From Gaeumannomyces sp. JS-464 (taxonomy: Eukaryota > Ascomycota > Sordariomycetes > Magnaporthales > Magnaporthaceae): a stretch of 64,000 nt of DNA. Of the stretch, positions 24,845-37,484 are shown piece after piece. Below the pieces are notes generated by a model. That model was not told the origin of the DNA, ran no database searches, and saw nothing but the letters and a program-made list of their open reading frames with translations. The stretch covers positions 764,399-828,398 of the forward strand of contig NGZR01000007.1 in NCBI GenBank assembly GCA_002197995.1. Direction: 5' to 3'. Position 1 is the stretch's first letter, and the number at the start of each line of letters is the position of its first letter. A program made the translations under genes and the position numbers.

Positions 24845-25538
24845 GGTCGGTAGAGGGATACAGACAGGACGCATCCAGCAGCAGCGGCTGCGCTCCATGT
24901 GATCAATTTGGGTGTAGCGTGATGGACAGAAAGTGTCAAGATAATCGGACGGAGCCCGACAGCGCCGACAACCCGTATTTTTCAGAGAAAGGGGGGAATA
25001 AGGAACAAAAATCATAATAAATGACCACCCGAAACCAGACTGTCTCGGGAGCCAAGTGATCCAAGTGCCAAGAATGCGTTTGATAGTTACGCAGATGCTA
25101 GGTACTCTAGATGTTTTGTTGATGTGAGTAGAATTGATTGTCATGGCTTTGGTGGTTGCGGCCACTGAAAGTCGGTATCCGTCCGAGTCTCCAGCACATG
25201 AGCGAAAAATTTACCACAAGCAAACAAACCTCGTTCACGAAGGCGACCTACCAAACACAAGATTTCGTTTATCCGTCCGACTGCTCGGCGATCGCAATCG
25301 TCTAAATAATTGAGTCTCTTGCCATTTCTATTGCAAGAACAACAGCCAGGGGCCCGGGCTTCATTTCAAGCCATTGCGCACGACATCGCGCCAGATTGAT
25401 CTCGCTGCCGGACAGCCTCAGCCACCGGCTACCTAGCCTCTCGGGTCGGTATCGATATCACTAGACGGGGGCTGGGGCCGCTGGACCGGGCATCTACCAG
25501 AAGCGCCCGAGGGCAGAATACAGAATCACACACACGCA
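24845..25538. other. Intergenic region upstream of RRP4
   Basis: No gene seen. It contains 3' flank of the F-box-like gene and RRP4 promoter. Confidence 0.5.
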
Positions 25539-26587
25539 ATGCCCATCACAATATTAGCCCCCCGGCCGCAGCAGCAGCCTGCCTCGGACCCGGACCCGGA
25601 CGCGGGCGGCGACATCGTGACGCCCGGCGAGGTCATCACGTCGGACCCGCAGTGGATGCGCGGCCACGGCACCTACACGACGGCGCCGTCGGGCGCCATC
25701 GTCTCGTCCGTGGCGGGCACCGTGTCGCGCACCAACAAGCTCCTGTCGGTCCGGCCCATGCGGGCGCGCTACACGCCCGAGGTCGGCGACCTGGTCGTGG
25801 GCCGCATCGTCGAGGTGCAGGCGCGCCGGTGGCGCGTCGACGTGGGCGGCGCCCAGCTGGCCGCGCTGCCGCTGTCGGCCATCAACCTCCCGGCGGCGTC
25901 CTGCGCAAGCGCACCGACACGGACGAGCTGCAGATCCGGTCCTTCTTCGCCGAGGGCGACCTGCTCGTCGCCGAGGTCCAGCAGCTCTTCGCCGACGGCG
26001 GCGCCGGCCTGCACACGCGCTCGCTGCGCTACGGCAAGCTCCGCAACGGCCTCTTCGCCGCCGTCTCGGGCACGGGAGGCGGCGGCGGCGTCGTCCGCGC
26101 CCGCAGGCAGGTCTGGACCATGGACGTCGCCTCGACCGCGCCGTCGGCCTCGACCCACCCCATAGCGGTGGGCTCCAAAAAGCAGCAGCAACAACCGGCA
26201 GCAGCAAACGCCGCCAACCGCAGCATCGACGTCGTCCTGGGCGTCAACGGCTACGTCTGGATCAGCAAGCACGTCGAGCCGCCCTCGGACGACCCGGGCA
26301 CGCCCGCCGGCGCCACGGGCATCGCGAACATGGAGGAGGCCGTGTCGGCCAGCATGTACTCGAGCCGCAACGACCCCATCGACCCGGAGACGATGCGCGA
26401 GATCGTCCGCGTCCGCGGCGTCATCACGGCCCTGGTCGAGAACGGCGTCCGCGTCGACGAGGACATGGTCGAGCGCGCCTACCGCGAGGCCGTCGAGATG
26501 GCCCGCGCCTCCGACGCCGGCGAAGACGACGTCTACCTCGGCGGCGACCGCGGCGTCCAGCTGGCTGCCATCCTAACCGGCAGGTGA
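25539..26587 (+). CDS. RRP4: Exosome complex cap subunit Rrp4
   Basis: Domains in order are an N-terminal Rrp4 segment ([20 protein letters not shown]), an S1 RNA-binding domain ([20 protein letters not shown]) with the [20 protein letters not shown] block, and a KH-like domain ([15 protein letters not shown]). Rrp4 is one of three cap proteins of the RNA exosome, which degrades and trims RNA 3' ends in nucleus and cytoplasm. One base is missing at about 25891 (in the CCGGCGGCG run): upstream frame ends AINLP and downstream frame resumes GGVLRKRTD. With this base the gene is one exon of 349 residues. Rrp4 is essential in yeast, so a real frameshift is unlikely. A Gly-rich and Gln-rich insertion separates S1 and KH. 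Confidence 0.9.
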
Positions 26588-27238
26588 AGAGACACCTTAG
26601 CACTAGCTTTCCGATACCCATCCATGACGCCGCTCCCTGTAGCCTTCACGACTGGCCCGACCTAGGTAGTAGGGATTCATAGTGGACAGTTCTAGTAATT
26701 CAGTGACCGTGTCATCGCAAATGTGGAGAGACCATGTCGAGTCACGGATATCAGGATACAATAATCGAACAAGGAGCAAACCAAAGATGCATGCTGATCT
26801 CGATTTCCGCAAAGGTCCTTCCGCATGCCGCGGACGGCCCATGTTTCCGTTGGGTTCTACCTGTCTGCCCCGAGACAAGAGAACAAAAACACCTGACGCA
26901 CTTGATCTGACAATAAACATAAAAAGACAGAGTGTGGTTTGACAAGAGACTCCCCGCAAAAAAAAAAAAAGAAGAAAAAAAGAACCCACGCCGAGGTCTG
27001 GGAGAAACGTCAAACGCAAAAGAAAAACAGCAGATCCTCCGTTTGCCCCTTCGTCCACTCGTTTCCATGCAGAGGACGTGGACAAGGCCAAAGCAGAGCA
27101 CTACCCCAAGGCCCAACAAACAAACGCACATCCATCTCAGTTCAAGAGAGGCGTGCGGTGAGCTTCCGGTTCACGAGTGAATTGGGCCTCGACCCGCGAG
27201 CACACGTGTGTCGATGGATGCGCACCTGGCAAAGATAT
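26588..27238. other. Convergent intergenic region between RRP4 and NOT3/5
   Basis: No gene seen. A-rich tract near 26958-26980 and a CCTAGGTAGTAGG motif at 26661. It should contain both genes' polyadenylation regions. Confidence 0.5.
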
Positions 27239-29380
27239 TTAGATATCATCTTCCAGGTACTTGTAGGCAAACTTAAAGTCTGCCTTCCTGCGGTTCATCC
27301 TGCATAGTCAAAAGCTCGTCAGCAACAGGGAATTCTTCGCGTCCAAAGTCAAGGAACTCCGGCACCCAAGTCACTCACCAAGTGCTCTCGTAGTCAAAGA
27401 ACCGGTAGGTGCCCTGCTCAAACTCCTCCGTGATGTTCTTGGGCTCCTCATGACGCTGGAACCAGGTTTGGTATTGCTTGTGAAAGCGCCAGCTCTGCTC
27501 CTTGAGAGCCTTGGCCGCCAGGAATTGCTGGTACGTCCCCTGTTTGTAGTAGAAATGTAGAAGAGCGTGTCCGTGTCTAGCCGGTTGTAAAGGCGCACAT
27601 CGGCAAAGATTGGCAGCGGTTCCTGAGGGTATTCCGAAGACGACTGCACGCGCATCTCGGGCTGGTATGCGGGGAGCGGGTCCGCGTCCGAAGTATCCGG
27701 CTGGTTCGCCTGCGAGTGAGCCATTGCCCGCAGCGTCGCCGCCGAGTTCACCGGCGCTGCTCGCTTCTTGGTCATCTCGAACGACTCTACCAGGTCCCGT
27801 AACGAAGCGGGCAGGTGGTAGATAGACTCCTCTTCTGCCTCCTCTTGTGCCTTCTGTGCTGCCGCTGCCGCTGCCGCCGTTGCTGCTGCTGTCGCCGCCG
27901 CCTGCGCCTGGACCGCGGCTGCCGCCTTGGCCGCCTTGCCCTTTGCCTTTGTCTTCACCCCATTCAGCACACCATTCGCACCCTTGCTCGCTTCTGCTGG
28001 ATCCGGACCGGATGAGCTCGTTGCTGGAGCCTTCCCTGCGCTCCGGCTCAACGCGGGCTTGGCGCTCTCCTTTCCTGCAAGTTGTGCTGAGGCTGGTTGC
28101 GGCGTCAGGCCTGATGGCGGTTGCAATTGCGCGCTGCTCGAGGACGCGGGTTGCGCTGCAATAATGTTGGGAGAGTTGGCCGCGCTGGCCTTGTTCTGCA
28201 TGGCTGGGGGCATGGGCGATAGGACCGGGGCTCCTGGCGGCGGAGGCAGCGGCGCAATGCCAACGTTGTTCTTGTCGCTGGCCGCAGCGGCGGCGGCGGC
28301 AGAAGCGTATTTCAGTCCCTCCCCTGCCGGGCGTGCCGGTGCTGGCGCAGGCTTCATGCCTGCACTACTTGACGGAACATTGCTAATGGTCGGCAAAGGC
28401 GTGTGCAGGGTGGCTAGCGTAGGTAGTGGTGACTTCATCTGGGTTGATGGTCTCCTCTGCCCTGCGTTAGAGGCTTCGGCTGCGGTCCGTGGTTTCGCTG
28501 GCGGCGCAGAGGGTGTTGGCCTCGTGTCCTCGGTCGACTCTTCTTGCACCGACTGGTTGTCCTGGGACGAGTTCTTGTCGTTATCCTGGCTCATGCCATA
28601 GGTGTCCTCCTCCTCGCCGAGAGCCAGGTCATCGTACAGGGTGTCGTCCTCCATAAAGTCGTCCTGCATGCCGTCGCTGACGTAGTACTTGATGCTCTCC
28701 TCGAGGTCTGTCACCTGGTCGGTCTCGACGCCGCCGTTTTCCAGCGAGCGTCTGATGAGTTCCAGCTTGCCCTGATGCCATTTATGCCGCTCGATGATTT
28801 CCTCGATCCTGGCCATACGCTCAGCCTTGACGCCCGTCACCTTGCCCTTCTTGACAGTGGCCTGTATTTGCTCGGCCTCGGCCTCTAGCGCCTCGATCTG
28901 CAGCTCCAGCGTATCGATTGTTGACCCCAGGAACTCGCTCGCCTCAGCCTTGGCCTGCTCTTTCGGATCCAGTTTCGCCGCGGCTGACAGCCCCTCTTTC
29001 GAGTAGGCCTTGGTCTTCATTGCCTTCTCGACGGCTTTGAACTTCTCCATTTGCTGTGCAGTGGTCGGGGGTGTGTTAGTGCTCAGTGAAGGCAACCACC
29101 ACCAGAAGCTACATCAGACGCATACCGTCTCGATCTTCCTCCTGTTCTCCAGGAGCGGAGCCTTGTCCTTGATGTCATTGCTGGCGGCCCATGTCTTGAT
29201 CTGATCGCGCAGCCTCTGCAGCTTCTTGATTTCACGCTTGAGGTTGTCCTCGAGCTTCTCCTTCTGTGCGGGATTTGTTGACTGCTCAATCTTCTCGTAG
29301 ATCGCTTCAAATTCTGTCACGCCTTCTGACACCTTCTTGAAGCACTTGTCCACCTCCTGCTGCAGCTTCCGTGCGGCCAT
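27239..29380 (-). CDS. NOT3: CCR4-NOT transcription/deadenylation complex subunit Not3/Not5
   Basis: Exons are 29380-29126, 29053-27379 and 27299-27239 (introns of 72 and 79 nt). The N-terminal Not3 coiled coil begins [20 protein letters not shown] and crosses the first intron within [13 protein letters not shown] Pro/Ala/Ser-rich linker follows. The C-terminal NOT box contains [48 protein letters not shown] and ends [10 protein letters not shown]. The protein works in the complex that shortens poly(A) tails and monitors codon-dependent mRNA decay. One T is missing in the coding strand at 27553-27555 (AAA on the plus strand), where the family reads LFYIFYY. With this base the length is 663 residues. 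The symbol could equally be NOT5; fungi of this class have one gene. Confidence 0.92.
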
Positions 29381-30735
29381 CTTTGCTGATTTCCTGGCGG
29401 GAGGCCAGCTCGGCTTGCTATGTTCGCTCTTTGTGTCGGCTGGCGAGTGCTGAGTCGAGTCGTCGGAGTGATAAATGACAAAGCGATGTGGCAATCCCGG
29501 TCACGGCCAAGCTATCTGTTGAAGGGGTGGTGCCGCGCAGGCAACGAGACGTCAGCGGGGGCGGGGAAGCTCGACAAAAAGCTCGGTGCAGCGGACGTAC
29601 GGTGGACGGCATGCGCGAGCGGTGGGTAGGTTGGTGGGCAGTTATGATGTCGGCGCGCGGTGGACGATGATAGAAAGCTTCAATGGTAGGGCCGTGGGTT
29701 AGAACCAACTGACGACGGCGAAAGTTCGGGCGCAGAACAAGGGCGGCAACAAAAGGGTTTCCAAACCTGTGAAAGTTGCCTTGTGAGAGGCAGGCAGTGC
29801 GCCTAATAATGGTTCGCCTGGCTGCTGGCCTCAGTCAGCGGGTGTGTGGTGGTAAAGGGGCCTCAATCGGCTGTTTGATGCATGGATTGAAGTGAAGCCA
29901 AAGTCGTGGCGCCCATTTGCTGCAGTGCTACGTACGGCTGGAGATTGAGCCAGCTTAGGGGACGCGATCCAGACGCCCGCGCTGCGAAAGTACACGTGGG
30001 CCCGGCCTTGTTAGGGCACGGCACCTGCGACTAGCTGCTCTCGTCACAGCACAGTCTAGAGAAGCGCTGATTTTGGGATAAGCCCGAGGCACTGATGTGG
30101 GAGGCTCACTTTATGTTATCCGCTCTTGTCAATTGGAAGAAATGGCTGGAAACGCTCTGGGGAAACGAGCTGCTGCTATCGCGGGCCGACAGGAGAATAC
30201 CAAACAATCCAGCCCAGCTCGCAGAGCAACGAGGTGCTGAAATGTGGGCCCTCCCCAAGCTGGCATGTCACATGATACCCACCTAGTGTTTCCATTTGAT
30301 GCCAGCCTGGTGCATGCGAAACCGGCAGTAGCGCTGTCCACGTAAGAGGGCAGGCACTTTGCCATTCCATCCACCTGCTCCAATTTCGACAACTCCCGTC
30401 GGCAAACAGCGCACATTTCACCCCTTGACGGTTCTAAATACTACCGACGTCTCAGGCTCAGTGCAAAAGTAAAGACACACCTGTGTTTCTACTGCTACCC
30501 GGTGATCGTAAAAGCGCCGGAGATTGCAGCAGCCGCGCCACAATAACCAACAAGACCCAGACGAAACGGATTGGGTTTGTTGGTTCGTGGCTTTGTTACG
30601 CACGCTTTCCTTGTTGCGTGACGGCTGAACGCCTGCAGCTGGTTGCGTACCTAGGTGTCTAGGTAGGTAGACAACTAGGAGCCACGGGAGGAGAAGACGC
30701 AAAAAGAAAGAGAATAAGAGAAAAAGCAAGACAAG
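29381..30735. other. Divergent promoter region between NOT3/5 and DTD1
   Basis: No conserved coding sequence. The two flanking genes point away from each other. A doubled TAGGTAG motif lies at 30650-30670. Confidence 0.5.
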
Positions 30736-31523
30736 ATGAAAGGTTGGCCGGCACTTATAGCTTCCGAATTCTGCTTCGTGTTTCTCATGCAGTTGCGTTA
30801 TCACAGTAATCTTGCAAAGGGTCCTGTCTGCTAGCGTCGCAGTAGACAAGAAGACAGTGTCCTCCATTGGAAAGGGCATCCTCGTCCTTGCCGCCGTGGC
30901 CCCTGGAGATACGGAGAAAGAATGCGAGTCCATGGCGGCCAAGCTGCTCAAGATCAGGCTTTGGGATGACGATTCTGGCGGCAGAGTTGGTATCCCTCCC
31001 TGCCGTGCTGTCCCAGCTGCTTGATCTGACTCTCTTGGTCGTCACAGTGGAAGCACAGTGTCAAAGATATAAACGGGGAGGTGCTTTGCGGTGCGCTTGT
31101 CTTTGTTTGCTCAATTCGTTTGTTGGTGCGGGACTAGACTTCTCACACCCTTGCCATGCCAGTGTCCCAGTTTACACTTCTCGCATCGACGAAAAAGGGA
31201 AGTAAGCCAGATTTCCACGGGGCAATGGGAGGTGAGGATGCCAAGCGGCTATACCATCATTTCCTCCAGAAGGTCAAGGACGGCTACGAAGCCGACAAGG
31301 TAAAAGACGGCGTCTTCCAGGCCATGATGGAGGTGGCTCTGGTCAACGATGGTCCTGTAAGTTTTGCTGCTCCGAGACCACGGAATGTTACCTTCTAACA
31401 CACACGTGCAAACAGGTTACGCTGGAATTCAATGTCGAGCCCCCGAAGCCGAAAACTCCCAAAGGGACAGGGACGTCGAGCCCTGCTGAGAAAGTGACTG
31501 AGGCTCCATCACCAGCCACTTGA
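30736..31523 (+). CDS. DTD1: D-aminoacyl-tRNA deacylase (DTD1)
   Basis: Five exons are proposed: 30736-30742 (only seven bases), 30807-30985, 31048-31090, 31163-31356 and 31416-31523, giving 176 residues with no frame break. The protein begins MKVILQRVLSASVAVDKKTV, carries SIGKGILVLAAVAPGDTEKE, the hallmark SQFTLLASTKKG with KPDFHGAM, and the NDGPVT motif that provides the cross-subunit Gly-cis-Pro. DTD removes D-amino acids (and glycine from tRNA-Ala) from mischarged tRNAs in the cytosol. The last exon adds a Pro/Lys/Thr-rich tail beyond the usual 150 residues. The first two introns use GTTGG donors rather than GTANGT. The seven-base first exon is inferred from the missing start of the domain. 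Confidence 0.88.
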
Positions 31524-32232
31524 AAGCTGTCATTTGCAAGCGGAGGGTCCCTTTGAACACGACTCTATCTAGCTATCCCGTCGGCGTTCGCGAAGAGAAT
31601 AGCAACAAATATAGGCAAATATTCTGATCAAGCCCATGTGAGTTGCGGAATAGGGCGCACCATAGAGAAACAAGCTCGTTTCCCGCACAAACTCAATCGC
31701 GACCAAACAACTTGCTTGGCAGTCCAAAAAATTTCCCAATTCGGCCGCGCTTTGTGCCCACGCACCGGGCACTTGACCCACACTCGATGCAGTAGATCTG
31801 ATGTTTGTGCCCCTCACTCGGTCAGTTTGCAAGCTGTGGTGGGGGTGGCAGCGGAAGCTCTGTAGAATCTTCCATCAGAATCCCGAGGCTCTCTCCCCTC
31901 TCGCCGTGCCTGGCAGGCGGGCAGGCCGCTTGCTGGTTTCGGTCTGGGACCAACCGGCCTGTGCTGATTCCATACCATACATAACAAAAGAACGCCGGCA
32001 AGCTTCCAAGTCGAAAGAGACGGCGTCAAGCTTAGCAACTCCATCTAGACTCGGCGTGCTTCCTCCTGTGACAACAGCGATTGATTCGCACACGTGCCCC
32101 TGCTCGATTCGATTCGCGCGCATCCGGTGATTCTTTTAAACGGAATCAGCCCGTCCAAGCTCCAACCTCACAGGCTCGAGGAACGACCTGCCAGCCAACC
32201 CATTCTTCAGCCCGCGCCCCCAGCAGCACACA
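31524..32232. other. Intergenic region upstream of cyclophilin-40
   Basis: No gene seen. Promoter region of the cyclophilin gene. Confidence 0.5.
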
Positions 32233-33464
32233 ATGTCGGCCGAGGAGAGCACCAAGGCGCCGCGGAGCCGCGTCTTCTTCGACATCACCATCGGCGACAA
32301 GCCCGCCGGGCGCGTCACCTTTGAGCTGTTCAACGATGTCGTGCCCAAGACGGCCGACAACTTCCGCGCCCTGTGCACGGGCGAGAAGGGCGTCGGCAAG
32401 TCGGGCAAGCCCTTGCACTACAAGGGCTCGGGCTTCCACCGCGTCATCAAGCAGTTCATGATCCAGGGCGGCGACTTCACCGCCGGCAACGGCACCGGCG
32501 GCGAGTCCATCTACGGCGAGAAGTTCGAGGATGAGAACTTTGAGCTGAAGCACGACCGCCCGTTCCTGCTCAGCATGGCCAATGCTGGTCGTGGTGAGTT
32601 GCTGGTTCATGTACCTGCTTGTTGAGCGTATTTAAGCAGTGGAACTCCTAGATTAACCCGTGCTCCTTCTTCACTTTGCGCTCAGCCACCAATGGATCCC
32701 AATTCTTCGTCACAACCCTCGAGACGCCCCACCTGGACGGGAAGCACGTCGTGTTCGGCAAGGTCATCTCGGGCAAGTCGGTCGTGCGCCAGATCGAGAA
32801 CCTGGCTACCCACGCAGGCGACAAGCCCGTTAAGGACGCGGTCATCGCCGACTGCGGCGAGTTGCCCGCCGGCGCCGAGATCGGCCAGCAGGTCAAAGAG
32901 GCGGATAAATACGGAGACAAGTACGAGGACTTCCCCGAGGAAGAGGGGGTCGACGCCGAGAACGGCATGACCGCCGCCCGCGTCATCCAGGTCGCCTCGG
33001 ACTGCAAGGACTTTGGCAACAAGGCCTTCAAGGCCGGCGACTTCGCCGTCGCCCTCGACAAGTACCAAAAGGGCCTGCGCTACCTCAACGAGGAGCCCAA
33101 GCTGGGCACCGACGGCGCCCCCACCGACGCCAAGCAGCGCATCGACGCCCTGCGCTTCACCCTCAACAACAACTCGGCCCTGATGAACATCAAGCTGGCC
33201 GCCTGGGACGACGCAAAGGCCGCGGCCGACAGCGCCCTCCGCGTTAGCTCCGCCTCGGGCGCGGACCGCGCAAAGGCCCTGTACCGCCGCGGCCTCGCCC
33301 TCGTCAAGCTCAAGGACGAGGACGGCGCCCTCAGGGACCTCGAGGAGGCTAGCAAGCTCGTCCCTGGCGACGCTGCCATCGCTAACGAGCTGGCCGCCAT
33401 CAAGAAGGCCTCGGCAGCCCGCCTGGCCAAGGAGAAGGCTGCGTACAAGAAGTTCTTTGATTGA
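32233..33464 (+). CDS. CPR6: Cyclophilin-40, peptidyl-prolyl isomerase and Hsp90 co-chaperone
   Basis: Exons are 32233-32593 and 32686-33464 (intron 92 nt, GTGAGT donor), 379 residues. Residues 10-180 form a cyclophilin domain ([63 protein letters not shown]). Active-site residues are visible: FHRVI Arg, QFF, and His of LDGKHV replacing the Trp seen in cyclophilin A. Residues 210-379 contain three TPR motifs ([59 protein letters not shown]) that bind the EEVD tail of Hsp90. The length and order match Cpr6/Cpr7 and CYP40. The open frame is intact. Confidence 0.93.
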
Positions 33465-34181
33465 TTGCGTTCATAGAATGCGGTGTGAGGAGGGGCGGTC
33501 GCATCTAGAAGCCAACTCCTGCGTTTATACCGACTCGGGCCGGAGAATGGTCAGTTGGACCGGGATGAAATGGAAGTTCGGGTGGCAAGGGTAAAAAAAA
33601 AAAAAAAAAAAAAAACAGCGTGTGAATAGGAGCACGGGAGTCACGGGGTATTCAAATGGGTGACTTTTGCTATTAGTCTAGCACAGGGCGTCAGGGCTTT
33701 CCTTTCAGTGCATATACCATCATTTTGGAGGCAATATCTCGATCTACTTGCCCAAGTGTTGCCGTGGATGTCTGCGTCGATTCGCTTCGCACGGAGTCGA
33801 TATTGCAGCAGCCCTGCAGTGAGATTTGTATCACAGATTATTGCCGATATTGGCTAGGTACCTATCTTGACAGTGTTATGGTGGATGCCCGGCAGAGTTT
33901 GGACCATTTCCAGGACCAATAGACGCCGATAGACCACCCAATGTGTGCACTTTGCGCCAGTACATGAAGCATGACCAAACAATATCCCTGTAGCCCTCCA
34001 ACCTTGCCTGGGCTCACAATGGTTCTAAACAGATGCCACCCGTCTCAATGATGTTCCTTTTTTGTTGCGCCGAGTAAATGCTAGTCAATATACGCCTGTT
34101 GGGACTGCAGTAGTTCGCCGAAAACAACCTCAGCACTTTTCGCAAATCTAGCGTCGTACGCGCTTCCCCATTCCCCCCTCG
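33465..34181. other. Convergent intergenic region with an A23 run
   Basis: No gene seen. A run of 23 A lies at 33593-33615, and a TAGGTACCTA-type palindrome at about 33855. It should contain the polyadenylation sites of both neighbours. Confidence 0.5.
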
Positions 34182-37100
34182 CTACTCCTTCATTTCGTCT
34201 GCCTCGATAAGCCTCCCGAGGATCAAGCTTTGGATAACCAGCTCGTTGCTCAGGGTCCGGATCCTCTTCGGTGGTGGACCCGAGTACCCCACCATCGATG
34301 TCGCTGCAGAAGTAGCTGCAGAGCCTCGTTTTCGTTTCTTGCCTTTCGTATCGAGTGATCCAGATGGGGCATCCATTGATTTCGACATCAACGCTGTTGC
34401 CGGCGCTTTGTCAAAGAGAGCGCCCTTGTCGGTCTTCTCATCAAGGTATACCCAGTCATAGGGTTGGCCGAGGTCCTCCATCTCCTTCAACCTCGCGCGA
34501 GCCTCTTCGACAGTGAAGACCCTTGTCAGGGACGCTCCCAGCGCCTGGGCGAGGAAGATGTAGGGCGTCGTCTTGGCCGTGTCGGCCCGCTTCATCACGA
34601 GCAGGATGTTACTTCCGTTGAGAAGCCGTGGTCTTCGGCCGACGACGTCCTGGAGCAAGGCCGTCTTCGCATCGTAGGGGGCCAAGTTCCTCGATCTCAT
34701 AGCGTCGCCAAGAAACGAGGACTGTCCCGCGCACAGGAGGTAGGGAGACCAGTCGACAATCTCGTTCCTGTCTACGCACGCGGTAACCCAGCGAGCGGAT
34801 AGGCAGGGTAGACCAAGTGCTAGGGCCTGCATGTACTTGGTTTTGCGGGAGTGGCCATCTGCAATCAGCGCAGCGAATCCAACAACCCGCGCGGCGGCTG
34901 CGGTGAGCTTGATGTCCGGGTCCAAAGGGGTACCCCTGTAGGACCAGTAGCAGCGCTCTTCACGTGCTGGACCTCAAAAAGCTCGTCAAAGCCAATCTCT
35001 AACACCCTGCCGCCCGACTGCCGGATCTTCTTAGTCACCGTCGCCACACTCTCGGTTCGGCCATTGTATACGACACGGCTGCTCTTCCCTGTCGACTGAA
35101 ATGAGATGGCAAACACCATGCCGTCGAAAATCTTGGGTCCCCGTACAGACGCCTCGGTAGCCGGAACGTCATGGGTTGACAGAGTTGAGAGCCTCCCCAG
35201 TCTCAACGTTCGAAGATTGTGCTCCGGGGCTGGAGCCTCACCACGGGCAAGCTCGTCGGTCGAAGGCGGAGAACGCTGTACACTTCGTCGAGTCACACGC
35301 CCCGATGTGACGCTTTCGTTCGCTAGTAGCGGAAGCTGTTGTGTTGCACCACGCCTGCGAGCCTTTGCGCCGGCAGGGGAAGATAGCATGCTCTTCCGGC
35401 TGGTCTCTGTTCCCGGGGTAGTGCTGCTGGAGATGTTTGGGGTCCCCGTCAAACTTGTCAGGGCTGAGGTAGGTGGAGCCAGGCTTGGGGCGGAACTCTT
35501 GGGCGCAAGCGGTGTGTCGGCCTGTTTTTGGCCTCGAACAGCGCTAGCATCATGTGCTGCCTGGATCTCAGACGCCGATGGCGAGAACTGCGGCGTCTTA
35601 CTCGTCAACGCCTGTGACAGCTTAGGCTTCATGGGTGGGAGACTTGGGGACTGTGTGTCTGCAAGGTCACTTGGAATCTCCGGGAGTGACAGTGGGGGAA
35701 TGACATGGTTAGAAGAACGAGTGGCGGCCCGGGAAGCTGCACTCCTCGATCTGGCGTCCGGGGGAGGGCTCGTTTCCGGGATCGCCTCTCTGCTGGAGGC
35801 GGCGACATTGGGGCGGGTCTTCTCCTGTGAGTCTGCAACGCTGCCCTGACTTCGGGTAGAACTGTTGCTGTCAAATTCATAAGGGTCTTTTCTGCGACCC
35901 TGTGCGATGGGCGTCTGGGCTGCGGTGGAGGACCGCGACCGTGCCGCTTTTTTGTTGGTGGATGGAACCTCAACCTCATCTTCCTCATCCACTCCTCTCG
36001 AGCTTCCCCGCGAAATTGTCAGAGACTTCAGTGTCTTTGAAGCGGCATTTCGCTTCGAGCGGACTCGTTTCCGACGGATGAAGTCTTCTTCGTCAGTAGA
36101 ATTACCGCGACCGGCTTGGTCCGCCTTGAGCTCCGAGAGCTCCCGCCGTTTCTGGGAGAGCCTCATGGGTTCGTAGTGATCCATAGGCTCTGGAAAGGCC
36201 CTCTGCGGGGCTGTCTTGGGTTGAGGTGACTCCGGGATTTCGGGATCATCTGGTTCGGGTACGGATGATCTGTTTCCCAAAGGTGTGGCCACATCATCAT
36301 GCTGCCGTGATGAGGTGACTGGCGGAAACTGAGGGCTGGAGGGAAAGACCGAGGGAGATGTGTTTAAGGCAGGGTCACGCCTCCTGAGAGGAGACGTAGG
36401 CGCAGGCAGATTCGGGGAGATAGAGTTGTTGGGGAACATGTCCGGGGACGGCCTGGAGGACGTGGGACTCCTGACGGCGGCTTGTACGGCGGACGAGAAC
36501 TGAGTTTGCTTGAATAGTTCCGACATAGGGGCCACCAAGCCCATATTCCTCCCTGCAAAGGGGTTTGCAGGCGTCTCCGGCGGCGGCATCAGCGGCGCGG
36601 ACGCGACCTGCGAGTCGGCCCGGGTCGACGGCCTGAGGCTAAGATCCGGGTCTCCCGTCTCGCGACCTGCAACGGACTCTGTATCGTCATCGCCCTTGTC
36701 GCTGAACTGGAACTTGACGGCGCCATTATCATCGTCACTCAAGAGAGAGGTTCGGTCATGTGACGCGCCCTGGGCATGATCTGCGGGCGGGGCGGTGTCC
36801 TGAAGGCCATCATCGTCGCCGAGAGAGTTATGAGGGAAGTAGCGGTCGTAGCTGCCGGTCCGTTCCTCGTTAGACTGTGTTGTCGATTGAGTGTAACTCA
36901 TCTTTGCGCCCGGGGCCGTCACGCCGTCCGGCGGTGGCGGCACATGGAGCTCGTCTGGTGAGGCGTGGTCTGGCAGTGCAGACAGCGAGACGTCTGGATT
37001 TGTGGCTGTGACTGCCCCATCTACTGCATCCCCAGGCTGGCCCGCGGGACTAACATTCAACTCGCCCTCAGTCTCCTCCAGCGGCGGCGGCGGCACGTAG

Positions 37101-37267
37101 GAATACTGATGGCCAGCCTGGTTTGGCTGCAGACTCGGATGCGCGGCGGCGTCGGCATGCAAAGACGTGCGCGCAGCGTCTGGTTCATGTGACGTCGCTG
37201 CGAGCGTCGCGTTTTGGCGCGTCTTGGTGGTGCTGGGCGGCTGTTCGCGGTTCAATGTCAGTGCCAT
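34182..37267 (-). CDS. Rad9/Crb2/53BP1-like DNA damage checkpoint protein with C-terminal BRCT repeats
   Basis: About 1028 residues in one exon. The first 680 residues are disordered, rich in Ser, Pro, Asp and SQ/TQ or SP sites (e.g. EIPESPQPKTAPQ, IPETSPPPD). The C-terminus contains two BRCT-like modules: PKIFDGMVFAISFQ with ESVATVTKKIRQSGGRVL, and AAARVVGFAALIADGHSRKT with LALGLPCLSARWVTACVDRN. Such proteins bridge sensor kinases to Rad53/Chk1 at DNA breaks. One base is missing at about 34924-34930 (AAAGGGG on the plus strand), between LFEVQHVKSAATGP and LDPDIKLTAAAARV. I could not find a clear Tudor domain before the BRCT pair, which Crb2, Rad9 and 53BP1 have, so the assignment rests on the BRCT tandem and overall layout. 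Confidence 0.7.
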
Positions 37268-37484
37268 CCTTGCCCACGCCTAGTGCTGCACAGGACCCTC
37301 CCCGCACGATTGCCCAACCCATGCGCGAGGCTACAGGAACTTACTGGCATTTGCTTGCGCATCTTCCGTCGGGGTGCCATCTTGAGTCCCGTCACATATG
37401 TTTGCGTAACTTGTGCTCGTAATTTTTTTTTTCCCTCTTTGTTCAGCCTCGGAACTTACCTGACTCCGGGAGTGGTTTTCTTAC

